DNA of 64,000 nucleotides. Origin: an uncultured Lentibacter sp. (GTDB lineage Bacteria; Pseudomonadota; Alphaproteobacteria; Rhodobacterales; Rhodobacteraceae). Shown in pieces: positions 43,216-59,733 of this stretch (within the stretch, counting starts at the first letter, position 1; each line of letters starts with the position of its first letter). The notes beneath the pieces were generated by a model. That model was given only the letters and a program-made list of their open reading frames with translations. It searched no databases and had not been told where the DNA came from. The stretch lies in contig NZ_CAKZKL010000017.1 of the NCBI RefSeq assembly GCF_937123735.1, positions 23,133 to 87,132 on the forward strand, given 5' to 3'. The position numbers were made by a program, and so were the translations under genes.

Positions 43216-43413
43216 ATGGCCCGCACCAACCCGCTTCAGTTTATCCAGCAGACCCGCGCAGAAGTTTCCAAGATCGTTTGGCCAACGCGCCGGGAGGTTT
43301 TGCTGACGACTGTGATGGTCTTTATCATGGCGAGTTTGACGGCGGTGTTTTTTGCGATTGTGGATATTCTCATTCGCAATGGTTTGCAGGCGGTTTTGAA
43401 CGTATTTGGCTGA
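43216..43413 (+). CDS. secE: Preprotein translocase subunit SecE
   Basis: The 65-residue short form of SecE has the amphipathic start NPLQFIQQTRAEVSKIVWPTRREVL, the conserved cytoplasmic helix, and one membrane segment (about residues 36-60). It clamps SecY in the inner-membrane translocon. The location before nusG is the usual one. A terminator-like hairpin follows at 43497, so secE and nusG may be partly uncoupled. Confidence 0.95.
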   Translation: MARTNPLQFIQQTRAEVSKIVWPTRREVLLTTVMVFIMASLTAVFFAIVDILIRNGLQAVLNVFG

Positions 43414-43464
43414 GCGCCAAAGCCAAGGCGCCGGGCTTTGCTCTGGGCGTGGCTTCGGACACGG

Positions 43465-43500
43465 CCCAGCACACAGCTCAGCACACAGGCCAGCACACGG
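43465..43500. repeat. 12-bp tandem repeat (three units) after secE
   Basis: CCCAGCACACAG, CTCAGCACACAG and GCCAGCACACGG lie head to tail, each sharing CAGCACAC. It lies immediately before the terminator hairpin. Confidence 0.75.
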
Positions 43501-43530
43501 CCCTGCGGTTTGCGGGGCCGTTTTGTTTTG
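43497..43530 (+). terminator. Rho-independent terminator after secE
   Basis: CGGCCC pairs with GGGCCG around a TGCGGTTTGCG loop, and TTTTGTTTT follows directly. It lies 84 bases after the secE stop. Confidence 0.7.
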
Positions 43531-43579
43531 GGGTGAGGGCTTGAACCTGCGGCCCATGCACTGTAACTCGGCTGCAAAT

Positions 43580-43630
43580 CCCGACATGGTGAGCAGCGAT
43601 TCGAGTTGTTCGCCGCTTTTTTATGTCGGG
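43580..43630. promoter_or_regulatory. Nested inverted repeats with T-run in the secE-nusG gap
   Basis: CCCGACAT (43580-43587) and ATGTCGGG (43623-43630) are a perfect 8-bp inverted repeat. Inside, GCAGCGA (43593-43599) pairs with TCGCCGC (43610-43616), with one A-C mismatch, and TTTTTT follows (43617-43622). The inner hairpin plus T-run resembles an intrinsic terminator, and the outer arms could form an alternative structure, so an attenuator of nusG is possible. Confidence 0.45.
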
Positions 43631-43703
43631 CGCTTGGGCACAGGCCCGGGCAGGGTGAAGAGACCGCGCGCAGGCGTGGGCAAAGTTAGGAACGGGCACA
43701 GCC

Positions 43704-44237
43704 ATGGCAAAACGGTGGTATTCGGTTAGCGTTCTCTCGAATTTCGAGAAGAAGATTGCCGAGCAGATCAGACAGCAGGTCATCGAGCAGGGGCTTGAGG
43801 ACCAGATTGACGAGGTTCTGGTGCCGACGGAAGAAGTGATCGAAGTGCGCCGTGGCAAGAAGGTGACGGCCGAGCGCCGCTTTATGCCGGGCTATGTGCT
43901 GGTGCACATGGAGATGAGCGACAAGGGCTATCATCTGATCACCTCGATCAACCGGGTGACCGGCTTTTTGGGCCCGCAGGGGCGGCCCATGCCGATGCGC
44001 GATGCGGAGGTGAACCAGATCCTCAACCGCGTGCAAGAGGGCGAGGACGCGCCCAAGCTTATGTTCAGCTTTGATATCGGCGAGAAGGTCAAGGTCAACG
44101 ACGGGCCGTTTGAAGACTTTGACGGCATGGTTGAGGAAGTGGATGACGACAACCAGCGCCTCAAGGTTATGGTCAGCATCTTTGGACGTGAGACGCCTGT
44201 GGAGCTGGAGTTTACGCAGGTGACCAAGCAAGGCTGA
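43704..44237 (+). CDS. nusG: Transcription termination/antitermination factor NusG
   Basis: NusG binds RNA polymerase and links it to Rho or the ribosome. The 177-residue protein has the NGN domain (MAKRWYSVSVLSNFEKKIAEQI at the start, RRFMPGYVLVHMEMSD near 56, NRVTGFLG near 83) and the C-terminal KOW domain (DIGEKVKVNDGPFEDFDGMVEEVD near 126), ending ELEFTQVTKQ. Length and motifs are standard. The 309-bp gap to rplK holds palindromic repeats. Confidence 0.96.
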   Translation: MAKRWYSVSVLSNFEKKIAEQIRQQVIEQGLEDQIDEVLVPTEEVIEVRRGKKVTAERRFMPGYVLVHMEMSDKGYHLITSINRVTGFLGPQGRPMPMRDAEVNQILNRVQEGEDAPKLMFSFDIGEKVKVNDGPFEDFDGMVEEVDDDNQRLKVMVSIFGRETPVELEFTQVTKQG

Positions 44238-44546
44238 TAGCATGGTGCGCAGAGATTGCGCACGCAGAGACGGCGGTGCGCAGAGATTGCGCACGCAGAG
44301 ATGGCAGAGATAATGGTGCGCAGAGATTGCGCACCCTACGGCCGGAAGGTGTGCAAGATGCGCACAAAAGAATGACGGTGGGTTGAGACCCACCCCACAG
44401 GATGTGGCGGGGCACCCCGCCATGTGAGAGCGTGGGAGGCGAGGCGGCCGCGGCCGCCGGACCGGACCACACAACGAGCACGGGGGGTCCTCGTGCGTGA
44501 AGCCCTGACAGACGCGTCTGGAGGGGGTTGGAAAAGGAGAAGGCCA
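44238..44546. other. 309-bp nusG-rplK gap: palindromic repeats and rplK leader
   Basis: No protein gene is present. The left half is the repeat array at 44244-44365. The right half is GC-rich and structured: GGTGGG-TTGAGA-CCCACC (44377-44394), the palindrome TGGCGGGGCACCCCGCCA (44405-44422), and GC-rich arms up to 44500. The rplK mRNA leader is the known target of L1 autoregulation in other bacteria, and this part could serve that role. GAAAAGGAGAAGG before the ATG is the ribosome site. Confidence 0.65.
44244..44365. repeat. Palindromic repeat family, copy A (three tandem units)
   Basis: The 20-mer GGTGCGCAGAGATTGCGCAC occurs at 44244-44263, 44275-44294 and 44315-44334, each an inverted repeat GTGCGC...GCGCAC. 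The third runs on into CCCTACG and a diverged second arm ending GATGCGCAC at 44365. The other three copies in the window have the full two-hairpin form. Confidence 0.85.
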
Positions 44547-44972
44547 ATGGCCAAGAAGCTCGCAGGCAAGATGAAGCTGCAAGTGCCCGCAGGACAAGCA
44601 AACCCGAGCCCGCCCGTCGGGCCGGCGCTGGGTCAGCGCGGGATCAACATCATGGAATTCTGCAAGGCGTTCAACGCCAAGACGCAGGATATGGAGCCAG
44701 GTGCGCCTTGCCCCACCGTGATCACATATTATCAGGACAAGTCCTTCACGATGGATATCAAGACGCCGCCTGCGTCTTATTATCTGCGCAAGGCCGCTGG
44801 CCTCAACTCGGGTGCAAAGCTGCCCGGCCGTGAGACTGTTGGCTCTGTCAGCCCCAAGCAGCTGCGCGAAATCGCGGAAGCCAAGTGGAAAGACCTGAAC
44901 GCAAACGACGTGGAAGCCGCGATGAAGATCATCATGGGCTCGGCACGCTCCATGGGCATCGAGGTGAAGTAA
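44547..44972 (+). CDS. rplK: 50S ribosomal protein L11
   Basis: L11 binds the GTPase-associated region of 23S rRNA and is needed for the stringent response. The 141-residue protein has the standard features: [29 protein letters not shown] near residue 11, the Pro-rich hinge and the C-terminal RNA-binding domain ending in MGIEVK. The start [10 protein letters not shown] is chosen over an upstream frame. It is followed by rplA after one base. Confidence 0.96.
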   Translation: MAKKLAGKMKLQVPAGQANPSPPVGPALGQRGINIMEFCKAFNAKTQDMEPGAPCPTVITYYQDKSFTMDIKTPPASYYLRKAAGLNSGAKLPGRETVGSVSPKQLREIAEAKWKDLNANDVEAAMKIIMGSARSMGIEVK

Positions 44973-44973
44973 G

Positions 44974-45672
44974 ATGGGCAAGATTGGAAAACGCACAGCT
45001 GCGGCACGCGACGCTTTTGTCGGCAAGGAAGACCTGTCTGTTGAAGACGCGGTGGCCCTGATCAAGGCACATGCCAATGCGAAGTTCGACGAGACACTCG
45101 AAATCGCCATGAACCTCGGGGTTGACCCCCGCCACGCCGACCAGATGGTGCGCGGCGTTGTCGGCCTGCCAAACGGCACCGGCAAGGACGTGCGCGTGGC
45201 TGTTTTTGCCCGTGGCCCCAAGGCCGACGAAGCGACAGCGGCCGGCGCGGACATTGTCGGCGCGGAAGACCTCATGGAGATCGTCCAGGGCGGTAAGATC
45301 GACTTTGATCGCTGCATTGCGACACCTGACATGATGCCGGTTGTGGGCCGTCTGGGCAAAGTGCTCGGCCCGCGCAACCTGATGCCGAACCCCAAGGTTG
45401 GCACGGTGACCATGGATGTGGCCGACGCCGTGAAAGCGGCCAAGGGCGGTGAAGTGCAGTTCAAGGTCGAAAAAGCCGGCGTTATTCACGCGGGCATCGG
45501 CAAGATCTCCTTTGACGACACGAAACTGGCTGAAAACGTGCGCGCCTTTGTAAACGCCGTTTCAAAGGCCCGTCCGTCAGGTTCAAAAGGCGCCTATCTC
45601 AAGAAGATCTCGCTGAGCTCGACAATGGGTCCGGGCGTGAGCATCAACGTGGACAATGCTGTCGCTGAGTGA
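44974..45672 (+). CDS. rplA: 50S ribosomal protein L1
   Basis: The 232-residue L1 builds the mobile stalk at the ribosomal E site and represses its own operon. Motifs: [24 protein letters not shown] near residue 37, [22 protein letters not shown] near 124, and [22 protein letters not shown] near 206. A strong terminator follows, so rplK-rplA form their own unit here rather than reading into rplJ as in E. coli. Confidence 0.96.
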   Translation: MGKIGKRTAAARDAFVGKEDLSVEDAVALIKAHANAKFDETLEIAMNLGVDPRHADQMVRGVVGLPNGTGKDVRVAVFARGPKADEATAAGADIVGAEDLMEIVQGGKIDFDRCIATPDMMPVVGRLGKVLGPRNLMPNPKVGTVTMDVADAVKAAKGGEVQFKVEKAGVIHAGIGKISFDDTKLAENVRAFVNAVSKARPSGSKGAYLKKISLSSTMGPGVSINVDNAVAE

Positions 45673-45695
45673 TCTCGCAAAGCGCAACAGACACG

Positions 45696-45727
45696 AAAGA
45701 GCGCTCCTGCGGGGGCGCTCTTTTGCG
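45696..45727 (+). terminator. Rho-independent terminator after rplA
   Basis: AAAGAGCGC pairs with GCGCTCTTT around a ten-base loop, followed by TTTTGCGTTTT. It lies 23 bases after the rplA stop. Confidence 0.85.
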
Positions 45728-45811
45728 TTTTGGCGGCGGGACCGGCCATTCGGGCTTGTGGCCCTGCGGGCTTTGATGTGAGGTGTCGCCAGCGAATTGG
45801 GAGGCCCTGAG

Positions 45812-47914
45812 ATGCGTGATGCGCGCTATGATGTTTTGTTTGAGCCGGTGCGTATCGGCCCGGTGACAACCCGCAACCGCTTTTATCAGGTGCCCCATTG
45901 CACGGGGATGGGGCACCGCTATCCGCGCTCGGAGGCGGCGCACCGCGGCCTGAAGGCCGAGGGCGGTTGGGGGGTTGTGTGCACGCAGGAAGCGGAGATC
46001 CATGCGACCTCCGACATCACCCCCGCCAATGAGGCGCGGCTGTGGGACGACAAGGACATTCCGGCGCTTCAGCTCATGACAGAGGCGGTTCATGCCCATG
46101 GCAGCCTCGCCGCGATCCAGCTGGCGCACAACGGGCTGCACGCCTCCAACCGCTACACGCGCCTGACGCCGCTGGCCCCCAGTGCCGTTGTTGTGGACAG
46201 TGACGACCCGGTGCAGGCGCGGGCCATGGATAAGGCCGATATTCGGGCGTTCCGCCAGTGGCATGTGCAGGCTGCCAAACGTGCCAAGCGCGCCGGCTTT
46301 GATATTGTCTATGTCTATGCGGGCCATGACATGACCTTGCTTCAGCATTTTCTTCTGGAGCGCCACAACCAGCGTTCGGACGAATATGGCGGCAGTTTCG
46401 AGAACCGCTTGCGGCTGTTTCGCGAAGTTTTGGCCGACACGCGTGAGGCGGTGGGTGACAGCTGTGCCGTGGCGGTGCGGCTGGCGGTGGACGAGCTCTT
46501 GGGGGCTGAGGGGCTGCGCCATGATGTGGAGGCGCGCGACATTATCACAGCGCTGGCGGATGAGCCGGACCTGTGGGACGTGAACCTGTCGGACTGGTCC
46601 AACGACAGCCAGACCTCGCGCTTTGCCAAGGAGGGGTATCAGGAGGACTACACGCGCTTTGTAAAGCGTGTGACGCGCAAGCCGGTTGTCGGGGTGGGGC
46701 GCTACACCTCGCCTGACAGCATGGTGCGCCTGGTGCGCCAGGGGCATCTGGACCTGATCGGGGGCGCGCGGCCTTCGATTGCGGACCCGTTCCTGCCAAA
46801 GAAGATTGCGGAGGGGCGGCTTGAGGATATTCGCGAATGTATCGGGTGTAATATTTGTGTCTCGGGGGACAACACCTGTGTGCCGATGCGCTGCACGCAG
46901 AACCCGACGACGTCTGAGGAGTGGCGGCGCGGCTGGCATCCGGAGGTCATCACCCGCGCGGGGCCTGTTGAGCAACATCTGATTGTGGGTGGCGGGCCAG
47001 CGGGGCTGGAGGCGGCGCATGTGCTGGCGAAAGCCGGGCATGAGGTGATCGTGGCGGAGGCGCGCCGAGCCTGGGGCGGGCGTGTGAGCCTTGAGAGCCG
47101 CCTGCCGGGCCTGGCCGAGTGGGCACGGGTGCGCGACTGGCGCATGGGGCAGTTGCAGGGTTTGGCCAATGTGCAGCTTTATCTGGACAGCCCTTTGGAG
47201 GCCGCAGATATTTTGGATTACGGCATTGCCCATGTGGCCTTGGCGACAGGGGCCAGCTGGCGGCGCGATGGGGCGGGGCGGATGCACCGCAAGCCACTGG
47301 GCTTTTTGGCGGATGCGCCGGTCTTGACGCCGGATGATGTGATGGGGGGGGCGCTGGCCGGGCGCACGGGGGATGTGGTTATTTTTGATGACGACCGCTT
47401 TTACATGGCCAGTGTGCTGGCTGAGGTGGCGGTGGCGCAGGGCAACCGGGTGAGCTTTGTGACTCCGGCGGCGGTGGTGGCGCCTTGGGCCGATCACACG
47501 CTGGAGCAGGCGCGCATCCAGCGCCGTCTGATGGCTTTGGGGGTCACGATTGTGCCGCTGCACGGGTTGGCGGGCTACGGCGCGGGGCAGCTTGAACTGG
47601 CCTGTGTTTATAGCGGTGCGCGGCGGTTTCTGGCCTGTGACACGCTTGTTTCGGTTACGGCGCGGCGGCCCAACGACGGGCTTTTTCAGGCGCTTGCCGC
47701 GCGGGCGGGCGACTGGGCGGATGCGGGGCTGGCGCGGGTGACGCCGATTGGAGATTGCCACGCGCCGGGGCTGATTGCGGCGGCGGTTTATGCCGGGCAC
47801 GCCTATGGGCGCGGGGGCGGAGCGGAGGCAAATCCGTTGCGCGAGGACAGAATGCTGGCGGATGAGGCTCAAACCGGGGGATCGGCCCTTGTGTTTGGGG
47901 CCAATGCGCTCTAG
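45812..47914 (+). CDS. Trimethylamine-dehydrogenase-like iron-sulphur flavoprotein
   Basis: The 700-residue protein aligns by eye with trimethylamine dehydrogenase: an old-yellow-enzyme barrel (1-340), a cluster region and a C-terminal nucleotide-binding domain (about 380-700). Key residues keep the TMADH numbering. Cys30 in QVPHC can bind FMN covalently, and Tyr169 and His172 are present. The cysteines C-x2-C-x2-C-x11-C (ECIGCNICVSG and following) fit a 4Fe-4S cluster. The substrate bowl differs: Glu60 replaces Tyr60 and the Trp355 segment reads SGDNTCV. Trimethylamine is therefore an unlikely substrate; another N-methyl compound, as for the DgcA group, is possible. It lies between rplA and rplJ with its own GGGAGG site. 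Confidence 0.85.
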   Translation: MRDARYDVLFEPVRIGPVTTRNRFYQVPHCTGMGHRYPRSEAAHRGLKAEGGWGVVCTQEAEIHATSDITPANEARLWDDKDIPALQLMTEAVHAHGSLAAIQLAHNGLHASNRYTRLTPLAPSAVVVDSDDPVQARAMDKADIRAFRQWHVQAAKRAKRAGFDIVYVYAGHDMTLLQHFLLERHNQRSDEYGGSFENRLRLFREVLADTREAVGDSCAVAVRLAVDELLGAEGLRHDVEARDIITALADEPDLWDVNLSDWSNDSQTSRFAKEGYQEDYTRFVKRVTRKPVVGVGRYTSPDSMVRLVRQGHLDLIGGARPSIADPFLPKKIAEGRLEDIRECIGCNICVSGDNTCVPMRCTQNPTTSEEWRRGWHPEVITRAGPVEQHLIVGGGPAGLEAAHVLAKAGHEVIVAEARRAWGGRVSLESRLPGLAEWARVRDWRMGQLQGLANVQLYLDSPLEAADILDYGIAHVALATGASWRRDGAGRMHRKPLGFLADAPVLTPDDVMGGALAGRTGDVVIFDDDRFYMASVLAEVAVAQGNRVSFVTPAAVVAPWADHTLEQARIQRRLMALGVTIVPLHGLAGYGAGQLELACVYSGARRFLACDTLVSVTARRPNDGLFQALAARAGDWADAGLARVTPIGDCHAPGLIAAAVYAGHAYGRGGGAEANPLREDRMLADEAQTGGSALVFGANAL

Positions 47915-47974
47915 GTGAAGCTCTGTGAGCCAGCGTGCGATTCGTCGTGCGCTGTTTTGCATTCGTCCAAGACG

Positions 47975-48135
47975 GTGGGTGGCAGGCGCTTTGGCCTGTC
48001 TTAATCTCCTGCCTGAGACGGGAAACCTAAGATTAGCTGGGGAGTTCCTCGGGTGATTTTGGCTCTGCCCCGTAATCGGACATGAGTGCCAGCCCTTTCA
48101 ACGGCTGGCAGAACTGAGCCGGGGGGCGACCCCCA
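47975..48135 (+). promoter_or_regulatory. Leader of rplJ (L10 leader-like structure)
   Basis: The 237-bp gap before rplJ is rich in pairing sequences. GGCAGG (47981-47986) pairs with CCTGCC (48008-48013), TGCCAGCC (48087-48094) with GGCTGGCA (48103-48110), and GGGGG with CCCCC around CGA just upstream of the ribosome site. TAATCT (48002-48007) could alternatively pair with AGATTA (48030-48035). In most bacteria the rplJ leader binds L10(L12)4 for autogenous control; this region occupies that position. The exact family consensus was not checked. Confidence 0.5.
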
Positions 48136-48151
48136 AATTTGGAGTGAAACT

Positions 48152-48664
48152 GTGGATAGAGCCCAGAAAGAGAAAGTGGTCGAGGAACTCGGCCAGATCT
48201 TTGAAAGCTCTGGCGTTGTTGTGGTTGCACACTACGCTGGCCTTACAGTTGCTGAGATGCAGGACCTTCGTGCGCGCGCAAGCGACGCAGGGGGGGCCGT
48301 ACGCGTCGCCAAGAACAGGCTCGCCAAAATCGCTCTGGAAGGAACGCCTATCTCTGAGATGGGTGACCTCCTGACAGGCATGACCGTTCTGACCTATTCC
48401 GAGGATCCTGTGGCTGCGGCCAAGGTTGCCGAAGATTTTGCCAAGGGGAATGACAAGTTCCAGATCCTTGGCGGGGCCATGAGCGGCGACATCCTGGACC
48501 GTGCTGGTGTGACAGCCGTGTCGAAACTGCCTTCACGCGAGGAGCTTCTGGCTACCATCGCGGGCATGATCGGCGCGCCTGCAAGCAACATCGCCGGTGC
48601 CATTGGCGCACCTGCTTCAAATATCGCTTCCATCCTTTCGACCATCGAAGAGAAGGCGGCGTAA
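48152..48664 (+). CDS. rplJ: 50S ribosomal protein L10
   Basis: L10 anchors the L7/L12 stalk. The 170-residue protein begins at GTG ([17 protein letters not shown]) after TTTGGAGTGAAACT; an upstream frame opening would add an unrelated 22 residues. [18 protein letters not shown] near residue 28, [14 protein letters not shown] near 56 and a C-terminal L12-binding helix are present. The Ala-rich GAPASNIA segment near the end is repeated twice. It is the first gene of the rplJL-rpoBC unit. Confidence 0.95.
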   Translation: MDRAQKEKVVEELGQIFESSGVVVVAHYAGLTVAEMQDLRARASDAGGAVRVAKNRLAKIALEGTPISEMGDLLTGMTVLTYSEDPVAAAKVAEDFAKGNDKFQILGGAMSGDILDRAGVTAVSKLPSREELLATIAGMIGAPASNIAGAIGAPASNIASILSTIEEKAA

Positions 48665-48737
48665 AGCAACCCATCGGCTGGCGTGGGGCAAAGACCTCAT
48701 CGTTGGAACACAAATTTAGAAACGGAAAGCAAGTAAA

Positions 48738-49118
48738 ATGGCTGATCTGAAAAAACTCGCAGAAGAAATCGTCGCGCTGACGCTTTTGGAAGCACAAGAA
48801 CTGAAAACGATCCTGAAAGACGAATACGGCATCGAGCCTGCAGCCGGTGGCGCAGTCATGATGGCGGGCCCTGCGGATGCAGGCGGCGGCGCAGCGGCTG
48901 AAGAGCAAACAGAATTCAACGTAATTCTCGTGTCTGCCGGCGCGTCAAAGATCAACGTGATCAAAGAAGTTCGCGGCATCACAGGCCTCGGTCTGAAAGA
49001 AGCCAAAGACCTCGTCGAAGCTGGCGGCAAAGCTGTCAAAGAAGGCGTCGACAAAGCAGAAGCAGAAGACATCAAAGCCAAGCTCGAAGCAGCTGGCGCG
49101 GAAGTCGAACTCAAGTAA
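48738..49118 (+). CDS. rplL: 50S ribosomal protein L7/L12
   Basis: The 126-residue acidic stalk protein has the N-terminal dimerisation helix ([22 protein letters not shown]), an Ala/Gly hinge (about 45-58) and the C-terminal factor-binding domain [35 protein letters not shown]. The motifs are standard. A GGAAAGCAAG ribosome site precedes it. It is followed by a repeat copy and an attenuator-like hairpin before rpoB. Confidence 0.97.
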   Translation: MADLKKLAEEIVALTLLEAQELKTILKDEYGIEPAAGGAVMMAGPADAGGGAAAEEQTEFNVILVSAGASKINVIKEVRGITGLGLKEAKDLVEAGGKAVKEGVDKAEAEDIKAKLEAAGAEVELK

Positions 49119-49120
49119 GC

Positions 49121-49177
49121 GGTGCGCGCAGAGCGCACACCCTACGGGAACCTGTAGGGTGTGCATTCATGCGCACC
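49121..49177. repeat. Palindromic repeat family, copy B (rplL-rpoB gap)
   Basis: GGTGCGC with GCGCAC, then ACCCTAC with GTAGGGT, then GTGTGC with GCGCACC make up the three-part inverted structure over 57 bp. It starts two bases after the rplL stop codon. Confidence 0.88.
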
Positions 49178-49229
49178 TTCAGGCTGGGCGGGGAGAAATC
49201 CGTGCCCAGCCGAACCTGTCTTAGCAAGG

Positions 49230-49252
49230 GCCTCTGAGCGGAGGCGTTTTCT
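49230..49252 (+). terminator. Attenuator-like hairpin between rplL and rpoB
   Basis: GCCTC and GAGGC flank TGAGCG and lead into GTTTTCTT. The hairpin is short, so partial termination is more likely than full stop. E. coli has an attenuator at the same place in its operon. Confidence 0.5.
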
Positions 49253-49388
49253 TAGGCGCGGTTCATGGTCGGGAGGCTCCAATGGGAATGGAGCCGGGAA
49301 TTGACCGAAGCGTGCTGTCTCGTATGGGAACAAGGCCGGGACCCGACGGTGCTTGTTTTCGGTGAGAAATGAAAAGGTGAACTCGACC

Positions 49389-53525
<4,137 letters not shown>

Positions 53526-53537
53526 GAGGCAGCCAAA

Positions 53538-53595
53538 GGTGCGCAGTGAATGCGCACCCTACCGCGCCCCGTAGGGTGTGCGCTTTGCGCGCACC
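53538..53595. repeat. Palindromic repeat family, copy C (rpoB-rpoC gap)
   Basis: GGTGCGC...GCGCACC, CCTAC...GTAGG and GTGCGC...GCGCACC arms form the same three-part structure as copy B in 58 bp. It fills more than half of the 103-bp gap between rpoB and rpoC. Confidence 0.88.
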
Positions 53596-53628
53596 TTCCC
53601 CCTCCCGCCCAGATTTGAGGACATCAAA

Positions 53629-57879
<4,251 letters not shown>

Positions 57880-57897
57880 GAGGGTCGTCACGCGATA

Positions 57898-57924
57898 GCC
57901 CCCGCTGAGCCGGGGGCGTCTTTT
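57898..57924 (+). terminator. Rho-independent terminator after rpoC
   Basis: GCCCCCG and CGGGGGC around CTGAG, then GTCTTTTA, 19 bases after the rpoC stop. Confidence 0.8.
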
Positions 57925-57997
57925 AGGGCCAGGCCGCGTGCTTGGCCCTTTTCTTTTGGCGCAAAGGCGTGTTTCCTTGCGGGCAAGGAGACAGGTG

Positions 57998-58816
57998 ATG
58001 AGACGAGTGACACAGGCACCGCAGGTGATTGGTTTGGTGCGGTTTTCCGTTTTGGCGACGGACTATTATTCAGACACCCATGGCAGCCCCGAGGCGGTGG
58101 CCGCGCATCTTTACACGCCCGAGCGTATGGCGCTGCGGTTGCAGATGTTTGAGACCCTGTGTTTGCCCTCGCTGCTGCGCCAGAGCGATCAGGGCTTTCG
58201 GCTGGTTGTGCTGACCTCAACCGAGTTGCCGTCAGAGGTGCGCGCAAGGCTTGATGCGCTGCTGGCGCCGCATGACAACATAAGCGTTTATGCCGCCGCG
58301 CCGGGGCCGCATTACCAGATTATCAAGGCCGCTTATGCGAGCGCACATGAGGCGGGGGTGAGCCACCGGATCACCTTTCGGCTGGATGATGACGATGCTC
58401 TGGCGGGAGACTATATTGCGCGGCTCAAGGCGCTGGCGGGGCCTTTGCGCGATATGAAGCCCGATGCGCCAACCGTGATTGCCTTTAACCGCGGGTTTTA
58501 TGTGGAGGTCACGGGGCAGGGCAACAACGCGGTGTTTGACACGGTGGAACGCGCGCCGCTTTCCTGTGGCACGGCGCTTTTGCACCCCGTTGCCTATACG
58601 CGCAACCCTTACCGCTACAACCACCGCGCGCTGGCGCAGCACTACACGCTTTATTCGGATATTTCCGCGCCCTGCTTTTTGCGCACCATTCACCGCGACA
58701 ACAAATCCAGCCCGGCAAAACTGGGGATTGTCGGAAAGCTGCCGCCTGAAACGCTTGCCAAGCAGATTAAAGCGCTGTTTGGTTTTGAGATGGATATGCT
58801 GAAAGAGCTGAGATGA
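57998..58816 (+). CDS. Putative rhamnosyltransferase-like protein, copy 1
   Basis: The 272-residue soluble protein resembles the putative rhamnosyltransferase family, a small GT-A-like group found in Rhodobacteraceae. It has VIGLVRFSVLATDYY near residue 10, FETLCLPSLLRQSDQGFRLVVLTS near 52, and FRLDDDDALAGDYI near 127, whose acidic run is the likely metal-nucleotide site. Together with the paralogue 0.9 kb on it flanks an EamA transporter. AAGGAGACAGGTG before the ATG fixes the start. The sugar and acceptor are unknown. Confidence 0.75.
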   Translation: MRRVTQAPQVIGLVRFSVLATDYYSDTHGSPEAVAAHLYTPERMALRLQMFETLCLPSLLRQSDQGFRLVVLTSTELPSEVRARLDALLAPHDNISVYAAAPGPHYQIIKAAYASAHEAGVSHRITFRLDDDDALAGDYIARLKALAGPLRDMKPDAPTVIAFNRGFYVEVTGQGNNAVFDTVERAPLSCGTALLHPVAYTRNPYRYNHRALAQHYTLYSDISAPCFLRTIHRDNKSSPAKLGIVGKLPPETLAKQIKALFGFEMDMLKELR

Positions 58817-59733
58817 TTTCCTCTCAAGACAATTTGCGCGGGGCCGTTCTGATGATGGCCTCCATGGCGGCTTTTACGTTTAACGACGCCTTTATGAAGG
58901 TGGTCTCGCGGGAGCTGCCGCTGTTTCAGGTGCTCACATTGCGGGGGGTTTTGACAACGGTTCTGATTGCGCTGGTGATGCTTGTGATGGGCAAGATCCG
59001 CTTTGATATTCCAAGGCGTGACCGCAAATATGTGGGGATCCGGGTGCTGGCCGAGGCGGGCTCGGCCTACTTTTTTCTCACGGCGCTGTTCAACATGCCC
59101 ATCGCCAATGTCAGCGCGATCATGCAGGCCTTGCCCCTCACGGTGACGCTGGCGGCGGCTGTGTTTTTTCGCGAGCCGGTGGGGTGGCGGCGGCTGATGG
59201 CGATTTTTGCAGGCTTTGTCGGTGTGATGTTGATCATCCGGCCCGGCGCGGAGGATTTCACGATCTATTCGGTTTACACGCTGGCGGCGGTGCTTGTGGT
59301 GACGGTGCGCGACTTGGCCACGCGGCGGCTGAGTGCGGACACGCCCTCTATGGCGGTGTCGTTTTACTCCTCGCTCGGGGTGACGCTGTTTTTTGCCGCC
59401 GCCGCGCCAGCGCAGGGCTGGGCACCGGTGAGCGGGCAGGCGGCGTTGATGATTGTGGGGGCCTCTGTGATGATCATCGGTGGCTATCTCTTCTCGATCA
59501 TGGTCATGCGGGTGGGGGAGATCAGCTTTGTGGCGACCTTCCGCTATACCTCATTGATCTGGGCATTGTTGCTGGGGTGGCTTGTGTTTGGGGACTGGCC
59601 CAAGCCGATCACCCTGTTGGGGGCGGCGATTGTGATTGGCTCGGGTGTGTTCATGCTGCTGCGCGAGCGCCAGCTCAAGAAGCGCGCCGCACGGGTGGCG
59701 GCGGCGCGGCCTGCGGCGGGAGCGGGTGTGTGA
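58813..59733 (+). CDS. EamA/DMT family transporter
   Basis: The 306-residue inner-membrane protein has ten hydrophobic segments in two EamA halves: MASMAAFTFNDAFMKVVSRELPLFQVLTLRG near residue 13, and RYTSLIWALLLGWLVFGDWP near 243. Substrates of the family are metabolites and nucleotide-sugar-like compounds. Start and stop overlap the two rhamnosyltransferase-like genes (ATGA and GTGA), so all three are translated together, which suggests export or import of the product or precursor of those enzymes. Confidence 0.87.
   Translation: MISSQDNLRGAVLMMASMAAFTFNDAFMKVVSRELPLFQVLTLRGVLTTVLIALVMLVMGKIRFDIPRRDRKYVGIRVLAEAGSAYFFLTALFNMPIANVSAIMQALPLTVTLAAAVFFREPVGWRRLMAIFAGFVGVMLIIRPGAEDFTIYSVYTLAAVLVVTVRDLATRRLSADTPSMAVSFYSSLGVTLFFAAAAPAQGWAPVSGQAALMIVGASVMIIGGYLFSIMVMRVGEISFVATFRYTSLIWALLLGWLVFGDWPKPITLLGAAIVIGSGVFMLLRERQLKKRAARVAAARPAAGAGV

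Noticed and set aside
43536..43622. A tRNA-like stretch in the secE-nusG gap (GGCTGCAAATC and GATTCGAG resemble tRNA arms)
   Set aside because: Acceptor and T stems cannot be paired on either strand, so a tRNA or clear tRNA relic is not supported.
49301..49328. Internal rpoB promoter (TTGACC, 16 bases, TATGGG)
   Set aside because: The -10 is poor and the segment overlaps a hairpin, so I do not list it as a feature.
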